Shown here: piece after piece, positions 48,104 through 57,277 of the stretch | Position numbering within the stretch: position 1 is the stretch's first letter | Layout: each line of letters begins with the position of its first letter | Assembly: GCF_902859805.1 (NCBI RefSeq) | Contig: NZ_CADIKC010000006.1 | Location: 372,001 to 436,000, forward strand | Direction: 5' to 3' | Length of the DNA stretch: 64,000 nt | DNA from: Paraburkholderia sediminicola | GTDB taxonomy: Bacteria > Pseudomonadota > Gammaproteobacteria > Burkholderiales > Burkholderiaceae | Position numbers and translations under genes: made by a program | The notes under the pieces: generated by a model | Database searches by the model: none | What the model was told of the DNA's origin: nothing | Seen by the model: the letters and a program-made list of their open reading frames with translations, nothing else

Positions 48104-49414
48104 TCAGCGTGCCGGCAGTGCTTCGGGTGCGTCGGCACGACGGTGTTTCAGCGCATCCAGCGCGACGATGCATGACAAAGAGATGCCCGCGAGGCACGTG
48201 TAAAACACCGCAAGCGGCCACCATTGCCCGGTAAATTTGTGCGCGAGCGATGTTCCCGCCAACGGCGTCAAACCACCCGCGATCGCGCCGCACACCTGGT
48301 ACGACAGCGAGATCGCCGAATAACGCACCCGCACCGGAAACACGCCGCTCACAAAACCCGCGATCACCGAATAGAAACTCGCCATGCACACCACGGCAAG
48401 CGCGATGCCGACAATCATCGACAGCCGGCTGCCGCTCTGCACGAGCGTGAACATCGGATACGGCGAGAGCATCGCGGCGAACGCGGCCAGCTTGAGGAAG
48501 CGCGCACCGCCGATCTTTTCAGCGAGCCAAGCAGCAAGCGGTTGCGAAAGAAACTGGATGATTGCAACCGCGAACAGGCAATCGAGAATCAGCGATTTCG
48601 ACACGCCGATGTTTTGCGTGGTGTACGAAATCATGAAAGTGTTGGTGAAGTACACGCCCGCGATGCCGATCGTATTCGCGCCGATGCACAGCGCAACGAG
48701 CGCGCCGGAAGAACGGAACACTTCGGCAATCGGCAACTCGACGGTACGCTTCGCCTCTTTCTCGCGCTGAAATTCCGGCGACTCGTTCACACCGATACGG
48801 ATGAAAATGCCGACCGCAAGCAGCACCGCGCTCGCCAGAAACGGCAGACGCCAGCCATACGCGATGAAATCGTCGTGGGGCATCGACGTGACCGCCCGAA
48901 ATGCGATCAGCGAGAGAATCAGCCCGGCGGGGCTGCCCAGTTGCGCGAACGAGGCGAAGAATGTGCGCCGCCCCTTCGGTGCATGTTCGCCGGCCATCAG
49001 CACGGCGCCGCCCCACTCGCCGCCCACCGCCACGCCTTGCACCACGCGCAGCAACACCAGCAGCACCGGCGCGAGCACGCCCACCTTCGTATAAGACGGC
49101 AGCAAGCCGACGCACACGGTGGCGACCCCCATCATCATCAGCGTGGTCATCAGCGCCTTCTTGCGGCCGATGCGATCGCCCAGGTGGCCGAAGATCACGC
49201 CACCCAGCGGCCGCGCGAAGAAGCCGACCGCGAAGGTCGCAAACGAGGCCATCGTGCTGACAAACGGGTCATGCGAGGGGAAGTACAGCTCGCCGAACAC
49301 CAGCGCGGCGGCCGTGGCATAGATGTAGAAGTCATACCACTCGATCATCGTACCGATGAAAGCGGCGCTGGCCGCTCGCACGGGCTGACGGGTGGCTTGG
49401 GGTGAAGCGTTCAT
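48104..49414 (-). CDS. MFS transporter, metabolite:H+ symporter (MHS) type
   Basis: A 436-residue 12-segment transporter with GAGGAG upstream of ATG 49414. It has IGTMIEWYDFYIYATAAALV at the N-terminus and FGHLGDRIGRKKALMTTLMM in the first cytoplasmic loop, the ShiA/ProP-type MHS signature. It is followed by the deacetylase gene and is divergent from a LysR gene. Substrate unknown; a polyamine-related compound is suggested by the neighbour. Confidence 0.92.
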   Translation of the reverse strand: MNASPQATRQPVRAASAAFIGTMIEWYDFYIYATAAALVFGELYFPSHDPFVSTMASFATFAVGFFARPLGGVIFGHLGDRIGRKKALMTTLMMMGVATVCVGLLPSYTKVGVLAPVLLVLLRVVQGVAVGGEWGGAVLMAGEHAPKGRRTFFASFAQLGSPAGLILSLIAFRAVTSMPHDDFIAYGWRLPFLASAVLLAVGIFIRIGVNESPEFQREKEAKRTVELPIAEVFRSSGALVALCIGANTIGIAGVYFTNTFMISYTTQNIGVSKSLILDCLFAVAIIQFLSQPLAAWLAEKIGGARFLKLAAFAAMLSPYPMFTLVQSGSRLSMIVGIALAVVCMASFYSVIAGFVSGVFPVRVRYSAISLSYQVCGAIAGGLTPLAGTSLAHKFTGQWWPLAVFYTCLAGISLSCIVALDALKHRRADAPEALPAR

Positions 49415-49544
49415 GGCGGCTCCTCAGTCGCGATGCCTGATATCAGGGCATCTTATGAGGTGTTTTATCGCCAGCCATAAAATATTAGTCAAATTTCGGT
49501 TTATTATCCCGGCTATAAATCTGGCTAATGTCGAAGGTGATTCC

Positions 49545-50513
49545 ATGACTCAGTTGCGCGCGGACGTCACGCGTTTTTTGAATGACCGGCTCGACTGGAA
49601 CCTGTTGCGCACCTTCCTCGTGATCATGCAGGAGCGCAGCGTCAGCCGTGCCGCGGCGCGTTTGCACCTGACGCAACCGGCAGTTAGCCAGGCGCTCAAA
49701 CGGCTTGAAGACACGCTCGGACGCAATCTGATCCAGCGCCGCGGCCCGCACTTCGAACCGACCCGCGCCGGCGAGGAGGTGTACCGCATCGCGAGCGATA
49801 TTTACGGGCACATGTCGCGGCTGGAAACCGAACTCGACGACCGCAGCGACGACATCACCGGGTCGATCCGGCTTCTGTCGGTGAGCCGGATCGACTCCGG
49901 CGTCTACGACGAATTCCTCGCGGAATTCCACAAGACCTATCCGCGTGTGGATTTGCAGATCGAAGTGATGCGCTCGTCGGACATCATTTCGTCGCTGCTG
50001 CAAAAAACGGCCACCGCCGGGCTCGGCCTGTGCCGCACACCCGTCGACAAACTCGAACAGCGCTGCTTTCTGCGGCAACGGTATGCACTTTTCTGCGGGC
50101 GGCATCATCGGCTGTTCGGGCGGCATGCATTGTCGATTGATCAGTTGCTGGCGGAAAACTTCGTGTCGTTCACCAGCGACCAGATCGGCGACAGCCTCTC
50201 GCCCCTCACCGTGTTTCGCGATCAACGCGGCTTTACCGGACGCATCGTGGCGGCCTCGCCGAGCCTTGACGAAGTGCGGCGACTGATCTTCGCGGGCTAC
50301 GGCATCGGCTGCCTGCCTGAGCACATCGTGCGCGACGATCTCGCGCAGCAGCGGCTGTGGCGTCTGCCGCCCGAAGAGGGTCTGGTCGACGTCGACATCG
50401 ATCTGCTGTGGCTGCGCGCACGCAAGATGAATGCCGCCGAGCAGGCATTTCTCGATGGAATGGAGCGCACGATGCAACGCTATGCGCTACCCGAACGGCT
50501 TGCGCCGCGCTAA
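49545..50513 (+). CDS. LysR-type transcriptional regulator
   Basis: A 322-residue LysR regulator with start ATG 49545 and GAAGGTGA just before; upstream in-frame codons would run into the divergent transporter gene. HTH: SVSRAAARLHLTQPAVSQAL followed by KRLEDTLGRNLIQRRG. It is divergent from the MFS-deacetylase unit, its probable target. Confidence 0.92.
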   Translation: MTQLRADVTRFLNDRLDWNLLRTFLVIMQERSVSRAAARLHLTQPAVSQALKRLEDTLGRNLIQRRGPHFEPTRAGEEVYRIASDIYGHMSRLETELDDRSDDITGSIRLLSVSRIDSGVYDEFLAEFHKTYPRVDLQIEVMRSSDIISSLLQKTATAGLGLCRTPVDKLEQRCFLRQRYALFCGRHHRLFGRHALSIDQLLAENFVSFTSDQIGDSLSPLTVFRDQRGFTGRIVAASPSLDEVRRLIFAGYGIGCLPEHIVRDDLAQQRLWRLPPEEGLVDVDIDLLWLRARKMNAAEQAFLDGMERTMQRYALPERLAPR

Positions 50514-50665
50514 CCGAAGATGAACCTGCCGGTTCACCGATTTCCGCACTTGCGGATGAACGCGATCTGCACCGCCACACTTGCCAGCACAGCTAACGCG
50601 CCTAACGTATCCAGAATAGTCGACCACACAATCAGCCCTCCTGCTTCACACTCCTCACTTCCTGA

Positions 50666-51415
50666 TCAAACGAATGCGCGCGCCAGTAACTGAATACCCA
50701 AGCCGAGCAGACAAATAAAAAACCAACGGCGGAAGGTCGCCGGACTAATGTGCCCGCGCACGCGTTGGCCGATCCACATGCCGAGCAAGGCAGGCACCAC
50801 GGCGCCAAGCGACGTGCCGAGGTCGTCGACCGCAAATGCATGCTCCCGTGTCAGTCCGATAGCAAGCGCGATGGTGGATACGGTGAACGACAGCCCGAGC
50901 GCCTGAACCAGGTCCTCTTTCTTCAACGTTAACCCCTGAAGATAAGGCACTGCCGGCACGACGAACACGCCTGTCCCGCCGGTGATCGCACCGGTGACCA
51001 CGCCGACCGCGGGCGACAGCCAGCGCTCGTGCCGTGCCGGCACCGAGAAGCGCCACGCCATCAGCCCGGCTGCAGCATAGAGCGTCAACGCGGCGCCCAA
51101 TCCGGCCACGGCCCATTCGCCCCCGCCGCCCGCAATGAAGGACGCAGCCGCGAGCGTGCCCGCGACGATACCCACCATCATCGGCCACAACCGCTTGACC
51201 AACTCCCGCACGCTAGGCCCCGCGAACAGTTGCCAGACGTTTGTGACGAACGACGGCAACAACAGCATCGCGGCCGCCTGCGCCGGCAGCATCAGCGTGC
51301 CGAGCACGCCCATGGCGACCGTCGGCAGACCCATGCCGGTCACGCCCTTGACGAAGCCGGCCAGCAGGAAGGTCGCGGCAACCACGCTCGCGTGCAGAGC
51401 AAAAGAAGAGGTCAT
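50666..51415 (-). CDS. TauE/SafE-family membrane permease
   Basis: A 249-residue membrane protein with eight or so hydrophobic segments and the TauE/SafE features GFVKGVTGMGLPTVAMGVLG and AITGGTGVFVVPAVPYLQGL (the two repeated glycine-rich motifs). The family exports sulfite, sulfonates or organic anions. It is divergent from a LysR gene. Substrate not deducible. Confidence 0.9.
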   Translation of the reverse strand: MTSSFALHASVVAATFLLAGFVKGVTGMGLPTVAMGVLGTLMLPAQAAAMLLLPSFVTNVWQLFAGPSVRELVKRLWPMMVGIVAGTLAAASFIAGGGGEWAVAGLGAALTLYAAAGLMAWRFSVPARHERWLSPAVGVVTGAITGGTGVFVVPAVPYLQGLTLKKEDLVQALGLSFTVSTIALAIGLTREHAFAVDDLGTSLGAVVPALLGMWIGQRVRGHISPATFRRWFFICLLGLGIQLLARAFV

Positions 51416-51576
51416 CGGGATGAGGTTCTGGATGTCATGTCTGCGATTTTCGATTGCCGCAGCACCGTCCACAATGCGTAAGATACGTACTGTGACTTAG
51501 GCCAGGGCTAAGGCTAAAACTGCAACGGCAGCCGCAACTCCAGTCACGGTTGCCGCACCCACTCAAATCCGACCCC

Positions 51577-52467
51577 ATGCGCTTCGACCTGATCGACCTC
51601 CGCCTTTTCCTTAACATCCTCGACACCGGCAGCATCACGCACGGCGCGGCGCGCGCGAACATGTCGCTGCCGTCGGCCAGCGCGCGTTTGCGCGGCATGG
51701 AAGACGCATTGGGCGTGCCCTTGCTGGAGCGGGGCCGGCGCGGCGTGGAGTCCACCGCAACAGGCGATACCCTCGCGCATCATGCGCGACTCGTGCTCGG
51801 CCAGATCGACCGGATGCAAGGCGAGCTCGGCGAACATCAGGCCGGGAGCAAAGCGCTTATCCGTTTGTGGACCAATACCGCCGCGATCACCGAGTTTTTG
51901 CCGGCCCCGGTTGGGCTCTTTTTGCGCGACCACCCCAACGTGCAGATCGATCTGAAGGAGCGGCAAAGTAGCGAAACCGTGAAAGCGGTGCTGACCGGCG
52001 CGGCGGAAATCGGCATCATCTCCGATGCCGTCGAACACGGCGCGTTGCAGACGCTGCCCTTTGCCGTGGACAAACTCGTGCTGGTCACGAGCCGTGACGA
52101 CCCGCTGGGCGCGCGGCGCCGCGTAACGCTTGCGGAAGTGGCTGACCGTGAATTCATCGGCTTGAGTACGGGCAGCGCGTTGCACGCCTACCTCGGCGAA
52201 CGCGCCCTGCTATCCGGACAGCCGCTCAGCGTCCGGGCGCATATGCGAACCTTCGATAGCATCTGCTGCATGGTCGAACAGGGCGCGGGCATCGCCATCG
52301 TGCCGGCTACCGCCGCCAAACGCTATCGCGGCGCGCCGGGCATTCGCACGATCGAACTGACGGACAGTTGGGCCACGCGTCAGTTGCTGATCTGCATGCG
52401 CGACCTGAACGCGCTGAAACGGCCGGAAAAGGCGCTGGTCCGTCATCTGGCCGGTGTCGAAGGGTAA
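51577..52467 (+). CDS. LysR-type transcriptional regulator
   Basis: A 296-residue LysR regulator, start ATG 51577 (MRFDLIDLRLFLNILDTGSI). HTH: GAARANMSLPSASARLRGME, with SLPSAS in place of LTQPAVS, as in a subgroup of LysR proteins. The effector domain begins IRLWTNTAAITEFLPAPVGL. It could regulate the divergent TauE-like permease or the downstream reductase 168 bp away. Confidence 0.9.
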   Translation: MRFDLIDLRLFLNILDTGSITHGAARANMSLPSASARLRGMEDALGVPLLERGRRGVESTATGDTLAHHARLVLGQIDRMQGELGEHQAGSKALIRLWTNTAAITEFLPAPVGLFLRDHPNVQIDLKERQSSETVKAVLTGAAEIGIISDAVEHGALQTLPFAVDKLVLVTSRDDPLGARRRVTLAEVADREFIGLSTGSALHAYLGERALLSGQPLSVRAHMRTFDSICCMVEQGAGIAIVPATAAKRYRGAPGIRTIELTDSWATRQLLICMRDLNALKRPEKALVRHLAGVEG

Positions 52468-52635
52468 CGAGGGCGCACGGCTGAACACCTTATTATCAAC
52501 CTCACTTATTTCATAACCGATTTTTAATCGATTTGCCTGATTGTCGGCGGTTTCTTATCCTTGACGCACAACCGGCCGCCGCGCATTGCATGCGGCGTCC
52601 GCTCTGCCCCTCCCTGTCCTTTGGCCAGCAAGATC

Positions 52636-53613
52636 ATGGAAAGAACCACCTTCAGCGTACGCGTCGACAGCGTGCGTGACGAAGCACACGGCGTGCGCTC
52701 GTTCAGCATCTCGCGTCTGGACGGACAACCGTTCGACCGCTACGAGCCCGGCGCGCATATCGACGTCACCGTGCCCTCGGGCATCACGCGACAGTATTCC
52801 CTGTGCGGCGACCCCGATCATCGTGAGGCGCACCTCTTTGCCGTCAAACGTGAAGACGCATCGCGCGGCGGCTCGCGCTCGCTGCATGACGACGTGACGG
52901 TCGGTTGCGAATTGACGATCGGCGCGCCGCGCAATCTGTTCCAGCTTGCGGCCGGCGCGAGCGAGCATATTCTGATTGCGGCAGGCATTGGCGTCACGCC
53001 GCTGTTGAGCATGGCCTATCGCCTGCTCAAGCAGAACGAGCGCTTCGTGTTGCACTATTTCGCGCGCAGCGCGGAGCATGCGGCGTTCTTGCCGCTGCTC
53101 TCGCGCGCACCGTTCAGTGAGTTTGTGCGGCCTCATTTCGGCGTCGAAAAAGAACAGCTCGATGCGGTGCTGGCCGACTGCGTGGCAAATGCGCGTGAGG
53201 GTTCGCACATTTATACCTGCGGTCCGGGGCCCTTCATGGAGCGCGTGGTGGCGATCGGCGAAACGCGCGTGCCTTCCGAGGCGATTCACCTTGAACGCTT
53301 CGCCGCCGAGCCCGCTTCGGCGGCTAGCAGCGAATCGAACGCGCTCGACGCATTCGACGTGCAGATCGCCAGCAGCGGCGCCATCGTCCACGTCGATAAA
53401 AATACGACGATCGTCGCGGCGCTGGCGTCGATCGGTATCGAAGTCGATACCTCGTGCGGCGAAGGCGTATGCGGGACCTGTATGGTCGATGTGGTGAGCG
53501 GCACGCCCGAGCATCGCGACCATTGCCTGAGCAAAGCTGAAAGAGCCGGCGGCAAAGTGATCTGCTGCTGCGTCTCGCGCGCCACGTCACCGCTGCTGGT
53601 GCTCGATCTCTAA
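52636..53613 (+). CDS. Phthalate dioxygenase reductase / VanB-type ferredoxin reductase
   Basis: A 325-residue PDR-family reductase in the order FMN domain, NAD domain, C-terminal 2Fe-2S. FMN-site RQYSLCGDPD; NAD-site IAAGIGVTPLLSMAYRLL and YTCGPGPFMERV; 2Fe-2S cysteines in DTSCGEGVCGTCMVDV plus HRDHCLSKAE. The ATG at 52636 is best placed. It passes electrons from NADH to a Rieske oxygenase such as VanA. No oxygenase gene is adjacent, so its partner is elsewhere. A terminator follows. Confidence 0.92.
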   Translation: MERTTFSVRVDSVRDEAHGVRSFSISRLDGQPFDRYEPGAHIDVTVPSGITRQYSLCGDPDHREAHLFAVKREDASRGGSRSLHDDVTVGCELTIGAPRNLFQLAAGASEHILIAAGIGVTPLLSMAYRLLKQNERFVLHYFARSAEHAAFLPLLSRAPFSEFVRPHFGVEKEQLDAVLADCVANAREGSHIYTCGPGPFMERVVAIGETRVPSEAIHLERFAAEPASAASSESNALDAFDVQIASSGAIVHVDKNTTIVAALASIGIEVDTSCGEGVCGTCMVDVVSGTPEHRDHCLSKAERAGGKVICCCVSRATSPLLVLDL

Positions 53614-53632
53614 GACTCTTTGATGCAAACCA

Positions 53633-53652
53633 GGTGCTGCGTTCGCAGCACC
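53633..53652 (+). terminator. Terminator after the reductase gene
   Basis: GGTGCTGC (53633-53640), loop GTTC, GCAGCACC (53645-53652), then TTCTTCCTTC. Eight perfect base pairs. Confidence 0.65.
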
Positions 53653-53667
53653 TTCTTCCTTCGGCCC

Positions 53668-53958
53668 TTACCGGTCGTCGTCGCGAATCGACGATGCATG
53701 CCGGCACAGTGCGCGCACTTCGATATCCATGTACGGAAACAGCGGCAACTGGCTCAGCACGTCATGCAGTTGCGCGGGGCTTTCCACATCGAACACGCTG
53801 ATGTTTGCGTAGCGCCCGGCGATGCGCCACAAGTGCCGCCATACGCCCTCTTCCTGCAGCTTCTGCGACATGGCTTTCTCATCGGCTTTCAGGCGCGCGG
53901 CGCGTTCGGCGTCCATATCGAGCGGCAGGTTGACGGTCATCTCAACGTGAAACAGCAT
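53668..53958 (-). CDS. catC: Muconolactone delta-isomerase
   Basis: A 96-residue CatC: MLFHVEMTVNLPLDMDAERA at the start, then LWRIAGRYANISVFDVES and LPLFPYMDIEVRALCRHASS, the full family length. It isomerises muconolactone to 3-oxoadipate enol-lactone. Third in the catB-catA-catC order on the minus strand, with AGGAGAG before the start. The gap to catA is about 160 bp and GC-rich with a repeated GCAGCC run. Confidence 0.95.
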   Translation of the reverse strand: MLFHVEMTVNLPLDMDAERAARLKADEKAMSQKLQEEGVWRHLWRIAGRYANISVFDVESPAQLHDVLSQLPLFPYMDIEVRALCRHASSIRDDDR

Positions 53959-54115
53959 GCTGGCTCTCCTTTTTTGATCGGTAATGAAAAACCCCGACTA
54001 CGCGGAATACTCCGCCGCGCAGCCAGGGTCGATTGATTCATGCGGTACGTGTATGCGTTTTCAAACATCGGCGCGTTAGAGCGCCGCAGCCGCAGCCGCA
54101 GCCACAGTTGCAGCC

Positions 54116-55024
54116 TCAGGCTTCGGCGCGCAACCGGTCGATCTCAGCGCCCGGCAGGTTGTCGCGCTCCTTGAACAGCGTGAAGTCGAAGTCGATCAAC
54201 GCAAACTGGCCTTCCACGCCATAAGGCTTGCCTTCCGCGCCCTCGGCCTGCTTGACCGCCGGCACCAGACCGTCGCGCGTGGCGAACGCAAAGTCGTCCC
54301 ACAGATACGGATCGCCGTCGATGTTGATCTGCGTGGTCAGCTTGCGGCAGCCCGGCGCCGACACGAAGAAGTGAATATGCGCCGGACGATGCCCATGACG
54401 GCCCAACTGATCGAGCAACAACTGCGTCTGCCCTTGCGGCGGCACCGAGTAACCGACCGGCACCACACTGCGGAAGCTGTACTTGCCTTCGGCATCCGTG
54501 CGAATCGAGCGGCGCAGATTGAAAGCCGGCTGCGACTTGTCGAAGTACGAGTAGTTGCCGAGATGATTCGCGTGCCACACTTCAACCAGCGCATTCGCGA
54601 GCGGCTTGCCGTCTTCGGCAAATACGCGGCCACGCATCACCAGCGTCTGGCCGGGATCGGTGCCGTCATCGAGTCGTGCATGGCCGTCGGACACCGGCGC
54701 GCCCGCCACATACAGCGGCCCTTCGATGGTGCGCGGCGTGCCGCCTTCAATACCGGCCTTGGCTTCCGCTTCGTCCATACGCAGATCGAGAAAATGCTCG
54801 AAGCCGAGGCCCGCGGCCAACAGGCCCAGCTCGCCGCTCTTGCCTGCGTCGCCGAGATAATTCAGCGCGGTCCAGAACTCGGCCGGCTGCACGTCGAGGT
54901 CTTCGATCGTATAGAACAGATCCTGGATGATGCGTTGGACGATCTGCTTTGTGCGCGGATTGCCTTCGCTGGTGGCGCTGTCGTTGAATTTCTGCAGCAG
55001 TGCGTCGATAGCTTGCTTGTTCAT
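54116..55024 (-). CDS. catA: Catechol 1,2-dioxygenase
   Basis: A 302-residue intradiol dioxygenase. The N-terminal helical linker precedes the catalytic domain with iron ligands Tyr in GPLYVAGAPVSDG, Tyr in RSVVPVGYSVPPQG and the His pair in GHRPAHIHFFVSAPG. It opens catechol to cis,cis-muconate. GAAGGAG precedes the ATG. It is 47 bp downstream of catB. Confidence 0.96.
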   Translation of the reverse strand: MNKQAIDALLQKFNDSATSEGNPRTKQIVQRIIQDLFYTIEDLDVQPAEFWTALNYLGDAGKSGELGLLAAGLGFEHFLDLRMDEAEAKAGIEGGTPRTIEGPLYVAGAPVSDGHARLDDGTDPGQTLVMRGRVFAEDGKPLANALVEVWHANHLGNYSYFDKSQPAFNLRRSIRTDAEGKYSFRSVVPVGYSVPPQGQTQLLLDQLGRHGHRPAHIHFFVSAPGCRKLTTQINIDGDPYLWDDFAFATRDGLVPAVKQAEGAEGKPYGVEGQFALIDFDFTLFKERDNLPGAEIDRLRAEA

Positions 55025-55071
55025 GGGGTATCTCCTTCGTTTAATGTTCTCGGCGGTTAGCGGATGAACCG

Positions 55072-56229
55072 TCAGTTCGTGGTAACGCTTGCGCCTTTGC
55101 GCGTATCGCGCCGCAAGCGGTCGATCTTGTCCCAGTCGAGCGTGATGCCGAGACCGGGTCCCTGTGGAAGATGCAAAGCAAAATTCTCGTAGCGCAGCGG
55201 TTCGGTGAGAATCTCTTCCGTCAGCAGCAACGGCCCGAAGAGTTCAGTGCCCCACTTCAGTTCGCCGAAGGTGCTGAAGAGTTGCGCCGAGGCGATCGTG
55301 CCCACCGCGCCTTCGAGCATCGTGCCGCCATACAGGTCGATATTCGCGGCGAGCGCAATCGCTGCCACTTGCGCCGCGCCGGTCAGACCGCCCGATTGCG
55401 CGATCTTGATAGCGAAGACATCAGCCGCACGCGCGCTGGCGATGGCGAATGCGTCCGCCGGGCCGTGCAATGCTTCGTCCGCCATGATCGGCACCTGAGC
55501 GAGATCCGTCAGACGTTTGAGGCCCGCGCGGTTCTCCGCGGCAATCGGCTGCTCGATCAGCGCAACACCTGCATCGGCAAAGCGCTTGCCGGCCCAGATC
55601 GCTTCGGATTCGGTCCATGCCTGATTCACGTCGACACGCACTTCACCGCGGCCTTCCAGGGCTTTCTGAATCGCCACGACGTGCGCAACGTCATCGGCCA
55701 ACGCGCGCGAACCGATCTTCAGCTTGAACACGCGATGCCGCTTCGTTTCGAAAACGCGCTCGGCTTCGTCGATATCGCGGGTCGTGTCGCCACTGGCGAG
55801 GGTCCACGCCACGTCCACCGAATCGCGTACCCGGCCGCCGAACAGCTCCGACAGGGGCACGCCGAGACGCTGCGCCTGGGCATCGAACAAAGCGGTTTCA
55901 ACCGCGGATTTCGCAAAGCGGTTGCCCTGAAACAGCGCGCGCAGCTTCGCCATCGCCGCGCCCGGACGGGTTGCGTCCATGCCTTTGAGCAGCGGCGCGA
56001 AGTACGTATCGATGTTGACCTTGATACTTTCAGGGCTTTCCTCGCCGTAGGCGAGGCCGCCGATGGTCGTGCCCTCGCCCACGCCGACCACGCCGTCGGA
56101 TGTGCGGATGCGCACCAGCACGAGCGTCTGGCAATTCATCGTTGCAACCGAAAGCCGGTGCGGACGAATCGTCGGTACGTCGACGAGAATCGTCTCCACG
56201 CTCTCGATCTTCACGGGTGTTGCTATCAT
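55072..56229 (-). CDS. catB: Muconate cycloisomerase
   Basis: A 385-residue enolase-superfamily enzyme with the KxK catalytic motif in HRVFKLKIGSRALADD, metal ligands following in VRVDVNQAWTESEAI, PIAAENRAGL and IMADEALHG, and the family start IESVETILVDVPTIRPHRLS. It lactonises cis,cis-muconate. AGGAG precedes the ATG. First gene of the cat operon, divergent from catR. Confidence 0.96.
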   Translation of the reverse strand: MIATPVKIESVETILVDVPTIRPHRLSVATMNCQTLVLVRIRTSDGVVGVGEGTTIGGLAYGEESPESIKVNIDTYFAPLLKGMDATRPGAAMAKLRALFQGNRFAKSAVETALFDAQAQRLGVPLSELFGGRVRDSVDVAWTLASGDTTRDIDEAERVFETKRHRVFKLKIGSRALADDVAHVVAIQKALEGRGEVRVDVNQAWTESEAIWAGKRFADAGVALIEQPIAAENRAGLKRLTDLAQVPIMADEALHGPADAFAIASARAADVFAIKIAQSGGLTGAAQVAAIALAANIDLYGGTMLEGAVGTIASAQLFSTFGELKWGTELFGPLLLTEEILTEPLRYENFALHLPQGPGLGITLDWDKIDRLRRDTRKGASVTTN

Positions 56230-56314
56230 TCGGTGCTCTCCTGAACTGCTTTCATGAGAGCCTCATAGTAGAAAGAACCCGCGAAGCAGTCCAACACCGA
56301 TTCCGACTACTTCC

Positions 56315-56329
56315 ATACCTTAGGGGTAT
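56315..56329. promoter_or_regulatory. CatR/BenM-type operator
   Basis: ATAC-CTTAGGG-GTAT, an exact match to the ATAC-N7-GTAT recognition pattern of CatM/BenM/CatR regulators. It ends 2 bp before the catR start and is about 86 bp from catB, so CatR may both repress itself and activate catBAC from here. Confidence 0.75.
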
Positions 56330-56331
56330 GC

Positions 56332-57219
56332 ATGGAACTTCGCCAACTCCGCTATTTCATTGCGGTCGCAGAAGAAATGAACATCACGCGGGCCGCCAAT
56401 CGCCTGCATATGACGCAGCCGCCGCTTAGCCGCCAGATCCAGCAGATCGAGGAAAGCGTTGGCCTCGCGCTGTTCGAGCGCGGCTCGCGGCCGCTGCGGC
56501 TGACCGAAGCCGGCCGCATTTTCTATGCGCAGGCCAAGCGTCTGGTCGACGACGCCGACGAACTCGCCCCGCTCACGCGGCGCCTCGCGCAACTGGCCGA
56601 GCGCATCGTGATCGGCTTCGTACCGTCCACGCTCTATGGTGCATTGCCCGCGGTAATCCGCGCATTTCGTGAAGCGGCGCCGCATATCGAGTTGTCGCTG
56701 ATCGAAATGTTCACGATCGAGCAACTCGGCGCCCTCAAAGGCGGCCGTATCGACGTGGGTTTCGGCCGCTTGCGTTTCGACGATGCGCAACTGGCGCGTG
56801 AAGTGCTCGTCGAAGAGCGCATGATTGCCGCATTGCCGCAAAACCACCCGCTCGCACGCCAGAAGAAGGCGCTGACGCTTGCCGCGCTCGCCGAGGAAAC
56901 GCTGATCGTCTATCCGAGCACGCCGCGGCCGAGCTATGCGGACCAGCAGTTATCGGCGATGCACGACCACGCGCTGGAACCGAAAGCGGTGCATGAAGTG
57001 CGGGAGTTGCAAACCGCCTTGGGGCTGGTTGCGGCGCAGGTCGGCGTGTGTCTAGTGCCGGAAAGCGTCGAGGGTTTGCGCGCGCATGGCGTGGTGTACC
57101 GGCCGGTGCCGGCGGCCAATATCTCGTCGCCGATCATCATGAGCCGACGCCTGCAGGATGAGTCGCCGACAACCACGTTGCTGTGTTCGCTGGCGCGGGA
57201 GTTGTTCAAGCGGGGTTGA
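56332..57219 (+). CDS. catR: LysR-type regulator of the catechol pathway
   Basis: A 295-residue CatR/BenM/CbnR-type LysR: MELRQLRYFIAVAEEMNITR, HTH ANRLHMTQPPLSRQIQQIEE (the PPLSRQ form of this subgroup), and effector domain with LIEMFTIEQLGALKGGRIDV. It is divergent from catBAC. An alternative ATG lies 4 bp upstream in another frame. Muconate is the expected inducer. Confidence 0.93.
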   Translation: MELRQLRYFIAVAEEMNITRAANRLHMTQPPLSRQIQQIEESVGLALFERGSRPLRLTEAGRIFYAQAKRLVDDADELAPLTRRLAQLAERIVIGFVPSTLYGALPAVIRAFREAAPHIELSLIEMFTIEQLGALKGGRIDVGFGRLRFDDAQLAREVLVEERMIAALPQNHPLARQKKALTLAALAEETLIVYPSTPRPSYADQQLSAMHDHALEPKAVHEVRELQTALGLVAAQVGVCLVPESVEGLRAHGVVYRPVPAANISSPIIMSRRLQDESPTTTLLCSLARELFKRG

Positions 57220-57277
57220 AGGTGCGCAAGGAGGTTTGAAACGGACTCTGAGCGTCAGTACGTTCACGGAGAGGATC

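Noticed and set aside
54075..54120. Repeated GCAGCC run between catC and catA
   Set aside because: Low-complexity GC-rich spacer; too short and irregular for a meaningful repeat array.
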